A stretch of 64,000 nucleotides of DNA from Branchiostoma lanceolatum. Taxonomy: Eukaryota; Chordata; Leptocardii; Amphioxiformes; Branchiostomatidae. The translations under genes were made by a program, and so were the position numbers. Within the stretch, counting starts at the first letter, position 1. Each line of letters starts with the position of its first letter. The notes under the pieces are model-generated. The model saw only the letters and a list, made by a program, of their open reading frames with translations, had not been told where the DNA came from and searched no databases. The DNA is taken from contig NC_089727.1 in the NCBI RefSeq assembly GCF_035083965.1, positions 10,359,501 through 10,423,500 of the forward strand, in the 5' to 3' direction. Shown in pieces: positions 12,801-22,097 of the stretch.

Positions 12801-13434
12801 TATATTCTCCATATCCACCGCACCACCCCCAGGTAAGCTGCGCTGTGTTTTCTTTTCATAATTGCATTTTCTAGTACATGTAGCTGTTTTTGAGATCCAG
12901 TAACGTTACCACTGGGACCCAAAAAAGCTTGATGTATCAGATCCTTGGCATTTCGATGTAGCCAAACAGCTAGCAATTGCAAGATTTATACTTGTTACCA
13001 GGTAACCATGTTACATGTACATGTACCTCGGATCCATAAAACAGGTTCACTGTAGTATTGTTTTTGGTCTGTGTGTTTGGTCTGTGTGTATGTGTAGTTA
13101 TTTGAATATTGTAAGGTGACAGGTTGTGAGAATGGCTGAAGATAGCATGATAGAAAGGTTGGCTTGAACGGGTCCAAAGTTGGTCCCACAGGCTGGTAGG
13201 AACATACTTAGACAGACTTAGCGAGGAATCCACAATAATGAATAAAACAAGAAAATTCACAAAAATAATATTTCATGGAAGTATGAGATCTTTGACTTCT
13301 TGCTTTCCATGTCGTACGTAGGTCTCACCAATGATTATGGTGTGGCACCACTGGGTCCGGCTGTGGCAGACGATCCACCACCACCATACCCACAGGAGGA
13401 CAGCCCTTGCTATAAAGCCACCGCTGACACCTAG
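679..13434 (+). CDS. Four-pass membrane protein with a giant lectin/WSC/LamG ectodomain (22 coding exons)
   Basis: Exons, all with GT-AG junctions and agreeing phases: 679-816, 1705-1764, 2214-2394, 2578-2886, 3359-3781, 4050-4219, 4399-4525, 5048-5341, 5479-5610, 6157-6330, 6996-7320, 7699-8000, 8194-8396, 8633-8759, 9138-9434, 9822-9944, 10391-10555, 11148-11384, 11818-12018, 12407-12570, 12769-12832, 13322-13434. They total 4,329 nt, or 1,442 aa. Order: TM1 (about residues 11-29), TM2 (33-57), TM3 (68-89), SUEL, F-type lectin, GCW module, SUEL, WSC, LamG, GCW module, SUEL, WSC, FAMeT, TM4 (1358-1377), tail with PPPPY at 1424-1428. The topology resembles MS4A/CD20 with loop 2 enlarged. Nearly every module is bounded by phase-1 introns, as in shuffled extracellular domains. 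The start is fixed by an in-frame TGA at 664. The likely role is cell-surface carbohydrate recognition (inference). I do not recognise a named orthologue. Confidence 0.85.
1050..1475. repeat. Diverged repeat copies flanking a hairpin, intron 1
   Basis: A unit of about 75-80 bp containing GTCGTTCAGTGTAAT and ending in GTTTGGTGGGATT occurs at about 1053-1133, 1293-1375 and 1394-1465. Between the first two copies, 1154-1245 forms an inverted repeat (GACCGTATCAAACTGG pairing with CCAGTTGGATACGGTC). The arrangement suggests a small fold-back element amplified in place. Confidence 0.6.
1705..2394 (+). CDS. TM2-TM3 exons and extracellular stem (1705-1764 and 2214-2394)
   Basis: The 60-nt exon 1705-1764 completes TM2 (ending IFCGRKSEKG, a charged intracellular turn). 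Exon 2214-2394 gives TM3 (residues 68-89) followed by a hydrophilic stem with one Cys (residue 94) that leaves the membrane on the extracellular side. The basic loop between TM2 and TM3 supports inside-out-inside-out topology. This exon leaves in phase 1, the phase used by almost all ectodomain modules that follow. Confidence 0.8.
2578..2886 (+). CDS. SUEL-type (galactose/rhamnose-binding) lectin domain 1
   Basis: A single phase 1-1 exon, residues about 127-230. It shows the family signatures ACEH near the start, LYGRT in the middle and GDPCVGTFKYLEIEYEC at the end, with eight cysteines in the usual spacing. YGR and DPC are the conserved sugar-contact motifs of this family, and both are present. 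Members bind L-rhamnose or D-galactose and also occur in latrophilins. Confidence 0.95.
3359..3781 (+). CDS. F-type (fucose-binding) lectin domain
   Basis: A phase 1-1 exon, residues about 231-371. It opens NLALGRPTQQSS, the usual start of F5/8-like fucolectins, and has NPWWRVDLG followed by NRQDCCSERL. The fucose-binding motif H-X26-R-X-D-X4-R is met exactly: the His of CTHTQ, then the Arg, Asp and Arg of RQDCCSER. The adjacent Cys-Cys pair that stacks on fucose is present. The domain is therefore predicted to bind L-fucose. Confidence 0.93.
4050..4525 (+). CDS. GCW/WANEVY module, copy A (exons 4050-4219 and 4399-4525)
   Basis: A two-exon module of about 99 residues (371-469), entering in phase 1, split internally in phase 0 and leaving in phase 1. 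Its marks are LGCWTDTADRAIPTVEG, then FALQNGGWCASSAEA and GGPWANEVY. A second copy lies at 8194-8759 with the same split point and an identical second-exon length of 127 nt. I have seen this pattern in marine-invertebrate mosaic proteins but know no domain name for it. A ligand-binding role is a guess. Confidence 0.85.
5048..5341 (+). CDS. SUEL-type lectin domain 2
   Basis: A phase 1-1 exon, residues about 470-567. It has VCEH, SYGRTDGTVC and FGDPCVGTFKYLEVQYAC, with YGR and DPC intact. It follows GCW module A and precedes the first WSC domain, the same order as domain 3 downstream. Confidence 0.95.
5479..6330 (+). CDS. WSC domain 1 (exons 5479-5610 and 6157-6330)
   Basis: Residues about 568-669. 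The first exon gives YLGCYED and SDLCIQHCREYG. The second gives the CWCG motif, then CDLPCPGG and MCGGTWRMSVY. These are the eight-cysteine marks of WSC domains, which are putative carbohydrate-binding units of cell-surface proteins (fungal stress sensors, polycystin-1, kremen). The internal intron is phase 1, as in the second copy. Confidence 0.93.
6519..6918. repeat. Duplicated 60-bp motif in intron 10 of the receptor gene
   Basis: The phrase GCAAACGCGATATGA with its flanks occurs at about 6519-6579 and again at 6859-6918, about 80% alike. No coding sequence lies between them, and the intron (6331-6995) is otherwise featureless. Confidence 0.5.
6996..8000 (+). CDS. LamG/concanavalin-like (LamG-3) domain (exons 6996-7320 and 7699-8000)
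   Basis: Residues about 670-878. It begins VGLWPFNEQYGAGDATGNGN, typical of LamG-like jelly-roll domains of the pentraxin/LamG-3 group. NAWNYVGGTYDSSTG and a closing IFSGRIACLQLYNFAMT strand follow. The internal intron is phase 2 and the flanking introns are phase 1. It is the only module of its type here and sits between the two GCW-SUEL-WSC blocks. Confidence 0.9.
8194..8759 (+). CDS. GCW/WANEVY module, copy B (exons 8194-8396 and 8633-8759)
   Basis: Residues about 879-988. It has LGCWADTADRAVPTLEG, then FAIQ, the exon break, NGGWCAASADA and GGPWANEVYKI. The second exon is 127 nt, exactly as in copy A (4399-4525), and the break falls at the same residue. The first exon has a longer proline-containing leader of about 12 residues than copy A. 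Confidence 0.85.
9138..9434 (+). CDS. SUEL-type lectin domain 3
   Basis: A phase 1-1 exon, residues about 989-1087. It has LVCER, MYGRVPGGSVC and FGDPCVGTNKYLAVEYEC, with YGR and DPC retained. The leader is Pro/Gln-rich (PQPQPG). It occupies the same place relative to its GCW and WSC neighbours as domain 2. Confidence 0.95.
9822..10555 (+). CDS. WSC domain 2 (exons 9822-9944 and 10391-10555)
   Basis: Residues about 1088-1183. It has YKGCYEDIESRKFP and MCVRHCKDNG, then CWCGSEH, CDKPCPG and WCGGTWRMSVYG. The break between exons falls just before ATQY, as in WSC 1. The intron holds a fold-back repeat at about 10209-10365. Confidence 0.93.
10209..10365. mobile_element. Fold-back MITE-like element, WSC-2 intron
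   Basis: Imperfect inverted arms: AAGTTACTTTCGAATTAGCA at the left pairs with a right arm ending GTAGAGTAACTTTAAG. Both contain GCAGAGGTT or its complement AACCTCTGC. An inner inverted pair (GTCCGAACTCTC against GAGTTCAGAC) completes the hairpin. No ORF. The AGCAGAGGTT core is shared with the 39.6-39.9 kb element. Confidence 0.6.
10760..10996. mobile_element. MITE-like element with CCCTGTCACACTTGTGCGTAT inverted termini
   Basis: The left arm begins GCCCCTGTCACACTTGTG and the right arm ends CACAAGTGTGACAGGGCCCT. Inner inverted pairs (GTATTAACATG against ATGTTAATGTG, GGTTTAGGTTAAG against CTTACTTAAACC) extend the fold-back to about 235 bp. There is no coding capacity. Confidence 0.65.
11148..12018 (+). 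CDS. Farnesoic acid O-methyltransferase-like (FAMeT) domain (exons 11148-11384 and 11818-12018)
   Basis: Residues about 1184-1329. The series FTFEVQANNDAHVALSS, MYEIVIGGWSNTQSVIRR, FWITWSSDGTIAVGRG and GYTTGWGSTGRWKFC is typical of the so-called farnesoic acid O-methyltransferase domain. In animals this domain occurs mostly in extracellular mosaic proteins and is thought to be lectin-like rather than enzymatic. It is the last ectodomain module before TM4. Confidence 0.92.
12407..13434 (+). CDS. TM4 exon and PPPPY cytoplasmic tail (12407-12570, 12769-12832, 13322-13434)
   Basis: Residues 1330-1442. A basic, Cys-containing juxtamembrane stretch leads into a Leu/Cys/Ala-rich helix (about 1358-1377) ending GYRRF, a stop-transfer signal. 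The tail has Pro-rich SISTAPPPG and then DDPPPPYPQED, a PPxY motif for WW domains, and ends at TAG 13432. Two acceptors 6 nt apart (exon from 12407 or 12413) are both in frame. A stronger-looking donor at 12566 would run into a stop in the last exon, so 12570 is preferred. Confidence 0.85.
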
Positions 13435-13870
13435 TCCTACCCTACACAGACCAGGATGACCTTCAGAGGCGGGTCATTATTTTGGAGCTGATAGAATTTT
13501 CCGTTTCATTTGTAACGAAAGATTGTTTATTAGGGCAAAGCGTTTTCTTAGTCATCAATAAGTAATAGATGCATGAAGGAGCTAACATTTGTATATTGTG
13601 TTATAAATCATTTCTATTGCTATTTGTACAACTTCCGGGCGCCCAATCTTGAAAGGTAAACTGGATCTATTGATACACAAACAATATTTTCTTTTTCAAA
13701 ATAGAACAGTGCTTGTTGTGAGCTTTATGGGGAAGTTTGCTCATATGTCTCAAAAGTCTAATTGGGTTTCAATATCGTTTTACTTTACATTCTGTATCCC
13801 TTGATGTTAATTGGATTTGATATAAACGTCTGTTATGACAGTATACATAGATCTATACTCTAACTTTAGA

Positions 13871-13876
13871 AATAAA
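13871..13876 (+). terminator. Polyadenylation signal AATAAA of the lectin receptor gene
   Basis: AATAAA lies 437 nt after the stop codon at 13434 in an AT-rich 3' region with no earlier perfect signal that I noticed. It is the likely end of the transcript. Confidence 0.55.
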
Positions 13877-16069
13877 TATATTTCCTCTTGATTCAAATGC
13901 TCTTTTGAGTTCACATCAATTGATTACAATCACTTGTGTTCAGGGGCGTCATGAATATACACATCATGATAATATACCCAACTTGCTCTTGGTGTGGGGA
14001 CTGAAAGAGGCAGCCTTTCAAAGTAATACAGACATTTGCAGAGGATTAGGAGACAAACTGAACTTGCCCTCTAAGGCTTTCCATTCAACATCAAACCTTG
14101 TATTAAGGAAAGGGATTGAAAGAGTTAGAGGGCCACAAGTGAAAGAAACAACCTGTTGTTTTTTTTTGTTGCTGGAGGATGCAAATTTAGCTGCAATGGT
14201 TTTGATAGTTGCTAGGGGCCGCTTTTGATCCATACTGCTGATGGATACTAACATGACACAATGACTGAAAAACACAAACTGCTCGGAAGATTTGACCGGT
14301 TTTCTCTCTGATTTTTGTCTAACTTTGCAGTACATTTGAAGCATTGAATGAGGGATAAGGGTTGTTTGGTGGCGTTATCCACAATTTGATTTAATTCAGG
14401 TTAACGGTGTATGCACCAAACTTGCTTTTCCTGTTTTCCCCATGGGCACCATTGTCTGTACTCCTTCACAGTTCATAAACAGCAGAACATGAGAATTGCA
14501 GGGAGAAGACAAACAATGTTTTAAATTCAATCACAATAAAAGCACTGCTAACATGTATTAACAGCCATCTCTGACAAATGCAGCTAAAGAGGACAGGGGT
14601 CTAGATTTACTGGGGCTTGACCCTGATCCTTATCAAATGTTGATCTGACTTAATCCTTCTTAATCCCTTAAAGCAGAAATGACTTCCTGACTGACAGGAC
14701 ACAAAGCCCATCAGGTCTGCTGTACAGAGACTCACATAGATGGCACGACTGATTAGATTAAATACTGTGTACAAATCATCCTCAACCTTTGATAAACAAT
14801 GACAACCTGTTTTTTCTGTAATACTCAAAGTACTGCTAGCTGGATGGCAAAAAGACTTAGTTGGAGATTTTGAAGACCTTTTCCTGATGTGGGTATCCTG
14901 CCTTATCATGACATGGGTACAAAGTATAGATTTTTGGTTCAAAATAAATTTAGAAAAACATCAAAAATAATTTTAAAGGTGTTGTGACCCAAAAATGTAA
15001 CTTCACACATGTAACATCACACTCACTCTTCAGTCTTCGCTTTACTGAGCCTAGGGTCATACTGACTTCATGCTATTTGGATAAGACACCCCAAAATAAT
15101 CTCAGCGCAAAAAGTTTGAAAACTGAACTAGGTTGATAATTTCTCCACTGTTTCTTGATGAATTTCATTGTATCAATATCATTGGAAAGCTTGTGCAGTG
15201 TATTTGCTATCTATCTATCTAATGAAGTACTCGGAATAAAAGAGAACAAAAAAAAACTGTGTTGGCAGATGATCTTTTAATTAGCAACTTATAGAACAAC
15301 TTATAGTCTTTTGAACAGGTAATTCAAGCCACCACACATACAAGGTATATTTAACATGGTACATACGTTTATATTGTCGTGTCCAGCCAGGATGTCTACC
15401 ACAGCATGGTTTAGAACATGATAATTTATGTGTGCGCCACTCACATTCAATTATGCGGGATTGCACAAGCCCCTTATAATTTCCTTTCAAATTATGTCCA
15501 GTTGTTTATGATTGTGAATTAATCTAATTCCAAGATCATGTGTTATCTAGAATGTTAATTGTATTGATATAGATCTTACAATCATGTAGTAAGATCTATG
15601 TTACCATTCGATCCTGATAGTCCTGATTGCCCTCAATCTCCCTAGGGACCTAGAAGACAGAAATCACAGAATCTGATGTGCAATTACTTATCTGTTTAAC
15701 TTAAATTGCAGCAGTAACAACCCAAAATGTCTATTAATACTGCTCATATACGTGTTTCAATTTCAATGTAACACGATTCTATATAACTCTAGAAAGGCAA
15801 CGTTTGTAAGCAAATACTACAGCATACTTCACTCACTCTCTTTCCCTACCATGTAAAAATGGGCTGTTCCAAATCAACCTTTTGCAAAAATGGACCATTC
15901 CAAAGTCATTTCTTTCCATACATGGACAATCCCAACATCTCCCCACTTCAATCAACAGCCTGTACATATGTATTACCTACTGTGCAGGACCCCCCCCCCC
16001 CCCCACCCCGAATGTTGTAGCTGCCTTCTGGCCCAGTTTGAGAGTCCAGAAATCTTGATGCGTGCCTTT
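13877..16069. other. Intergenic, no gene seen
   Basis: AT-rich sequence with only short random open frames. It includes a short ATCTATCT run near 15210 and a C15 homopolymer near 15990. I see no conserved coding, RNA or mobile-element signature. Confidence 0.6.
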
Positions 16070-16554
16070 AGGTCTCGTGCTTGTATTACTCCGAGTGTAC
16101 AGTCTCAAAGAATCCGTGGTCTGAAAATATGAATAGGCCCCAACAGGGTGTGTTTAGGTGGATCATAAATTGCCTTTAATCGACCCCATCTGATATGAAA
16201 AGGATTTGAGGTGAAAGCTTGTGTATTACTGCCAGGATTGGGTAGGAAAGTTTCGGCATCCGAGCGACTGTCGGACGTGCACGGTTGTTCGTGCTGAGTG
16301 GTGCGGTCAGGGGCTAGCGGCCTAAGAGAGCCTCTTGCGAACATAGTGGATAAGTGCAGTTATGAATACCATAGATATCGATCACGGGGTCAGATTTTTG
16401 TGACATTTTTTTCAGTGCCTCACGAAGAAGTGTGCTCACAGTAGAAAGCAAAACATCTCCAAAAAAACTGTTTCTTTATTGGCTTTGCGACCATAAAAGT
16501 TGCGTAATATAACATGTAAACCAATGGAACGGCCTAATTGCGGTGGGAGACCTT
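16070..16554. repeat. Left copy of the 485-bp terminal repeat
   Basis: It is identical by eye to 17464-17948. It contains a 79-codon open frame on the - strand, duplicated in the other copy, with no recognisable domain. That frame is probably not a gene. Confidence 0.85.
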
Positions 16555-17463
16555 AATAGAAGTGAAAAATATTCGTTAAAAATCAGCAATTGATGATAGG
16601 ACAAAAATTTCAAATGAATCCAAGTCCAGGCTTTAATTTACGTTTTTTCCGCTATAACTCCGATGTTTACCTTTGACCGTTACCATGGAAACGGACATGC
16701 CTATATTTCACGGGGGTGTGGGAAGTGTGTGTTATCTAAACCGCGCTGTAGTGAATATGAAAACAATATTTCATAAGAAAGGAGACGCTCACATACAGTG
16801 TTGGTTACATATGTTTATATATAGTCAAAATTAGCAATCCTGTACAGTTAGAATAGCGGTAAGGGGGATAGATAAAGTGTCAACCAGCCTGCAATCAGGA
16901 CAAAGGCAAATCTGTCAACACAGATATCAGTCATAAACGACTTTGATCGACTTTGCTAGCAAAATAATAGAAATAACGTGCCACAAGGGCAACTTTACAA
17001 AGGAAAGAAAGGTAGAATAGTCATAAAACGCCGTCGCGGGGATTAGGGGACTCAAAGACAATCCAGACCACCTGTCCTACGAGGAGAGTGTGGTGAATCA
17101 GCAGAGGAAGACCTGTTTCTCTGAGAAATGGTGCCAAAGACATGCATGGTATCCCAAATGTCTCATCACAGAGAAATCAATCTAAAAACTGTCTGACCTC
17201 TGCCTCTGTCTAACCAGACCCCCCCCCCCCCCCCGTACCCGTAACACCCCCTGTGGAACTGAAAGTGCGACACGACCCTGTGGTTACCGCTATTGTACTT
17301 CTGCACTGATCTGGTAGGTGACGCTGCCAATGGCAAAGGGAGGCACGCATTCAGTGCGCTGTTGCTTAGCAACGGAGTGACGCAAAGCAGTTAAACTTTC
17401 AGAGATTATGGGGAATCAACTATTCTTTTGATTGACAAACTATCTTAATAATCAATGGTATTA

Positions 17464-17948
17464 AGGTCTCGTGCTTGTATTACTCCGAGTGTACAGTCTC
17501 AAAGAATCCGTGGTCTGAAAATATGAATAGGCCCCAACAGGGTGTGTTTAGGTGGATCATAAATTGCCTTTAATCGACCCCATCTGATATGAAAAGGATT
17601 TGAGGTGAAAGCTTGTGTATTACTGCCAGGATTGGGTAGGAAAGTTTCGGCATCCGAGCGACTGTCGGACGTGCACGGTTGTTCGTGCTGAGTGGTGCGG
17701 TCAGGGGCTAGCGGCCTAAGAGAGCCTCTTGCGAACATAGTGGATAAGTGCAGTTATGAATACCATAGATATCGATCACGGGGTCAGATTTTTGTGACAT
17801 TTTTTTCAGTGCCTCACGAAGAAGTGTGCTCACAGTAGAAAGCAAAACATCTCCAAAAAAACTGTTTCTTTATTGGCTTTGCGACCATAAAAGTTGCGTA
17901 ATATAACATGTAAACCAATGGAACGGCCTAATTGCGGTGGGAGACCTT
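17464..17948. repeat. Right copy of the 485-bp terminal repeat
   Basis: The direct-repeat partner of 16070-16554. Identity between the two indicates recent insertion or recent gene conversion. Confidence 0.85.
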
Positions 17949-19732
17949 TATCCAGTTAGTGCCATGGAAGTCAGCTGAGTCACTACAACAAGTAGGAGAG
18001 GCCTGACAGGCTGACTTCCTCCTGCTGCCAGAGCGGAAGTGACTTATCAGCAGTTGGAGATTGATGGCTGGAGGGGTGGAGGCAGTGATAACCCTTACCC
18101 CTAACCACTTTGTCAACATGAGGGCAGGCTGACAGGGATCGGAGGAAGGCCATGTTGTTCAGAATGGGGGTGGGACATTTCAAAAACACTGAGGGTCTTA
18201 CAGAAGCAAGCTGAGTAGTCTGGGTGTTAATGATCATGGTAAATTTTAGAATTTGAGGGGGATCTGCCGTATAGCTTTCCACAATGGGAAATATTCAAAT
18301 CAATTCATGTTATATGAAATATTTACAGGTTCCTGCTAGGGAAACCTGTTTTGAATCTGTTGGCACCAATGGGCGCCACCATCTTGGGATTCTGATATGC
18401 CTTCCGGTCGCCATCTTGTTTCCGGTCTAATTTAGGCCAATCACGGTTCCAAAGCTGCAGTACCGTCATAGGTTACTAGTTGATGCTTCAGTTCTGCCAA
18501 CTACTTGTACCTCATTTCGACGCGTCAGAAGTCTTCTCCTTCCGCCATTTTCGTGCGACCTTTGCGCTATATGCTAATTAGCCCAAACCCAGTCCTCCGG
18601 ATATCGTAAGTCTGAGAACTTTGCATTACACAATTGTGCTGCAGTTATCAGGGATAACCGCTGAGGTACAAAATGTATATTGTACTTTTACTTTGGAGCT
18701 GTCGTGGGGGATTTTGCGATATCGGGAAAAAGCCTTCGTACGACCTTAAAATTTCTCTTTTATTGGGTGGTCATTGGGCTCGCGATATCCGGATGTCAGG
18801 GTTCAGGTTGATTAGCATATGATGAGCGCATCCGTGCACAGAATTAGTAGCAGGAGAAGACTTGTGACATGTTAAAATGAGGTACATGTAAAAGAATAGA
18901 GCACAGAAGAAATCATTTCTTAGTCACGATAGGTCAAATCAGGCGATTAAAGGTATCTTCGCGATCCTAACAAGTAAACAAATCTCAGTAAGTCCACTGT
19001 AGGAAAAGCTGGAAACAAAATCTATCACCATGGTTCACGACTGCAATCCAAGCGCCAATGGTGCCCTGCAATGGCGGTGTGCTGGTTGTGTGTAAAGCCA
19101 TCCCAAAATCACCATCCCGAAATTGGCGGGTATCAGGACAAATTTTGTAAAGTGGGACTAAGATGTCATGACTGTGATATGACCCCTATAGATCTACTAT
19201 AGTTACCACTCTCTATCTCTTGAGTGGATCCATAATTGCTTGTTAACATAGTGATATCCTTAAGAGCCTGTGTGGAGGCTATTGGTTACCACTGGGTATC
19301 CTCCCACAAGGGTTACCACTCACCAGTCAGATCAAGCAGATGTGTGGCTTGTTCGCCCTTCGTTTTTACAAAATATGATTCACACACACAATTTTGACTG
19401 TAATGTCCCCAATGTAACGACTTGTACTTACCATGTTACATTTAAGGTCTGTTTCCCCCACAGGTGTAAGGTTTGTGTTGTACATTTTCCCAGCCTGCTG
19501 GTGGTTCATGTAAGGCTGTTTAAGCCTGGAATCTCTGCTGCTTCCTTCCTTCCTTCCTGCCTGAGTTGGCTGCACGCCTGCACATTACCCAGGGGTGAGA
19601 GTCATTCTGATCCCAGCCAACTGTGGAACATACCAGAAGAAACGTGCTTCATAACTAACCCAGTCACACAGGGCTGCTTAAGGGACAGCTCAGTGACAAT
19701 GTTGGGGGAGGGGATGGAATGGAACTGGAAGT
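17949..19732. other. Intergenic, no gene seen
   Basis: Mixed-composition sequence without conserved coding signal. The open frames here lack splice-consistent neighbours and known motifs. Confidence 0.55.
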
Positions 19733-20256
19733 TAGCCTGGTAACCATTCTAGGTGTGTTTTATTGGCCCCATGTCCTACTAACCATTGGCCTTTTTCTGA
19801 CAGCCTATCTTTTCAGCTGGCATCTTCTAATTAATCTTTGCGAGTGAAGTAAGTGAAATCAACACCATATTAAAAAGTTCTGTGGTGTATGCTGATGGTC
19901 CTGGGCAAGCAGGCAACACTCCTGGTACCTTGGGAGCCAGACCCTGTATTCGGGGCAAATCACCCACCGCACTTGCGCCGGCCCCACTATCCCCAACAAT
20001 CCACCACGCCCCCACTATCCGCTGGCCGAAGACAGGGTCTGGGGAAGCTGTTGCTGCTGTCAGTTTCTTGGAACAGTTTTGGTGCTAAAACGTCTTCAGC
20101 TATCGGAGAGTGGGGGCGTGGGGGACAGCGGGACAGGTAAAGCTTGGGCGTGCATGCGGTGGGTGATCACGCCGAATACGGGATCTGGCTCCCAGGGTAC
20201 GCAAACAGCACAATAGAGACACCGGGGAGCTAAAGGATCGGACGGTTACCAGGCTA
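19733..20256. mobile_element. 524-bp fold-back element with TAGCCTGGTAACC termini
   Basis: It begins TAGCCTGGTAACC and ends GGTTACCAGGCTA. Inside, about 19930-20200 forms a long inverted repeat, with GGGAGCCAGACCCTGTATTC on the left answered by GAATACGGGATCTGGCTCCC on the right. The 9-bp flanks ACTGGAAGT and AATGAAAGT agree at 7 of 9 positions, a decayed target duplication. It shares the TAGCCTGG terminus with 22098-22217 and 44096-44200. Confidence 0.7.
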
Positions 20257-20660
20257 AATGAAAGTGAACAAACATGGTGATGGCAATTCAGACTTTAAAA
20301 ATTTTTTTTAATACATTTATTTGGCACCTTACATCTGTCAATCAAGGATGTCAAAACTGTCTATCTAAGAGTTACCTGCAGATACTGTGCAAATCATTGA
20401 AAATACCACTGAAGGAATTCGTGGCCACTGGGCAGTACCAAATGTCATGTATACTGGGCTAGTGGCCTGAACAGAAGCTCTGGCAGAGAAGAGAATGGTC
20501 TGTCACATTTTCTCTAATTTTCTCCACCTTTTAGATAAGTATGTGCCCATCATGTTATATTTCAAAGTCTGTAGTGAAGAATTTTGCTTAGGGCCCAGTT
20601 TTGGACCTGTTGAGTCTACAGATATCATCTGTCCTTCAAGTGGTCTACCGAAGGACAGAG

Positions 20661-20725
20661 ATACTGTAAATCTCGAAACTTTTGTGGTGGTTTTATTTTC
20701 GCGTTGACCTTTCCACCACTTTCTA
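20661..20725. mobile_element. Half copy of the TACTGTAAAT palindromic element family
   Basis: It begins TACTGTAAAT, then GAAACTTTTGTGGTGG and TTTTATTTTCGCG, the left half of a family seen complete at 32268-32439, 34916-35114, 38228-38426, 39696-39916 and 61391-61614. The right half is missing. Confidence 0.55.
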
Positions 20726-21179
20726 TCATTCAAATTCTATAATTAAATGCTTTCCATACTAGGACTTCAATTCATGTAACATATTTTATCTATGGCAGGT
20801 GAAACATTAACAGATGTCAATTATGCAAGTAAGGGGCTTATTTGTATCATTAATGTGAAATTCCATAATTCTTTGGTGATCAATGACGGGAACTTGTGAC
20901 ATGAGTAGCATAAATAGGTTATGTGAATATGAAAGGAATTTCCATTATAATTGATGAAATGTTAAAATGGAACTTTGCCAAAGGAAAGGACTTCCACATA
21001 CTAGTATACAATATATGTCACTAGAAGACCATCAGTTAGAATAGATTATGCTAATTACAACGCTATGTGCATAAACAAAGAGACATGACATTTACAAACA
21101 CCCTAAACATCTCAGGGAGGTATTCAAACTCTTGTTTATACTATGTGTTTTGACCAAAAAGTCTTACAATGCATATTTT

Positions 21180-21335
21180 CCAAGCAGATGTATATAGGCA
21201 AAATCCTAATGTTTCTCAAGCGCAGCAGCAGGTCTGTCCAACGATTTACAAGAAAGCTCCCACCTACAATGCTGCTCTGCAGAACCAAGAGCTTGAGAAA
21301 CATTTATAGGATTTTGCCTTTCTACATCTGCTTGG
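21180..21335. mobile_element. Fold-back element with CCAAGCAGATGT termini
   Basis: The left arm CCAAGCAGATGTATATAGGC continues with AAAATCCTAATGTTTCTCAAG. The right arm reads CTTGAGAAACATTTATAGG and ends ACATCTGCTTGG. The arms are about 45 bp and the loop about 65 bp. A related half-copy is at about 37910-37965, inverted or truncated. Confidence 0.65.
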
Positions 21336-22097
21336 AGATTAGACAATGCATACCCCCAGTGATGAGGCTATTTCAAACAACATAGAATTAGGTCACTTGA
21401 AGAACCTGGCAAACTGTTGCTGCAGTATTTGGCATCAGTATGATACATAGTGTTTGGTCACCATTTTATACTATACACTTAGGTTGTTTCCAAATAATCT
21501 TTTTACTCTCCTGTACCCAGGGCGGTTTGATTGACATTAGGTAAAACAGTTCTTGATAAGAATCAGCCTGCAAGGGCCTCATTTTCCCCCATGTATAATA
21601 CACACAGGAAGCAACTTGTCACTCCAACCACAGCCACCAACCTGTCGCTATGGCAACAGGTCAAAGTTTTGATGCTAACACTAAGATTAATGAACCTATT
21701 AGGTAATGAGTGGCTGTGGTTGGCTGGCCCACCTATGCGGACCCCAGCAACCAGAATGCCAGGTTGTTACATGTGAAAATGACTGAATGAAGGCCTTAAT
21801 TGTAACTTTGTACCTGGACTGGATAAGTAAGTACTAGTCCTTGAGATCTATCATGTAGTCACTGGTAATACACAGAAAATAATCATACATGAAATATTGA
21901 CAATACTAGGTTGATGAGGTGTTGACAGGTATCTGTGGTCAGACTTCAGCAGGGCCTGAGCCAGTAAACATCTAACCTGGGGGTCAAAGGCCACCGTCCT
22001 ACAGAATTAATGAGAAAATGATATCATACCATAGTAGAAAACAACAGGAATTTCTTCCTTGCAGCATTTGGAACTTATCATAACCGTTGTGTATTGG

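Larger units (their letters stand above)
16070..17948. mobile_element. 1.9-kb element with 485-bp terminal direct repeats (LTR-like, non-autonomous)
   Basis: Positions 16070-16554 and 17464-17948 are the same 485-bp sequence, with no difference that I could find by eye. Each copy begins GGTCTC and ends GAGACC. The outer flanks are both TTTA (just before 16071 and just after 17946), which looks like a 4-bp target duplication. The inner flanks are both TTAA. The roughly 910-bp interior has no long ORF and includes a C-rich run near 17220. The - strand of each repeat carries AATAAA. An LTR-type non-autonomous element fits best, but the termini are not the usual TG/CA. Confidence 0.7.

Noticed and set aside
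16105-17738. Identical 79-codon - strand frames at 16105-16344 and 17499-17738
   Set aside because: They are carried by the two copies of the 485-bp terminal repeat, have no recognisable domain and are not joined to other exons.
19270-19743. 157-codon + strand frame
   Set aside because: Low-complexity composition without any conserved motif. It ends at the border of a fold-back element.
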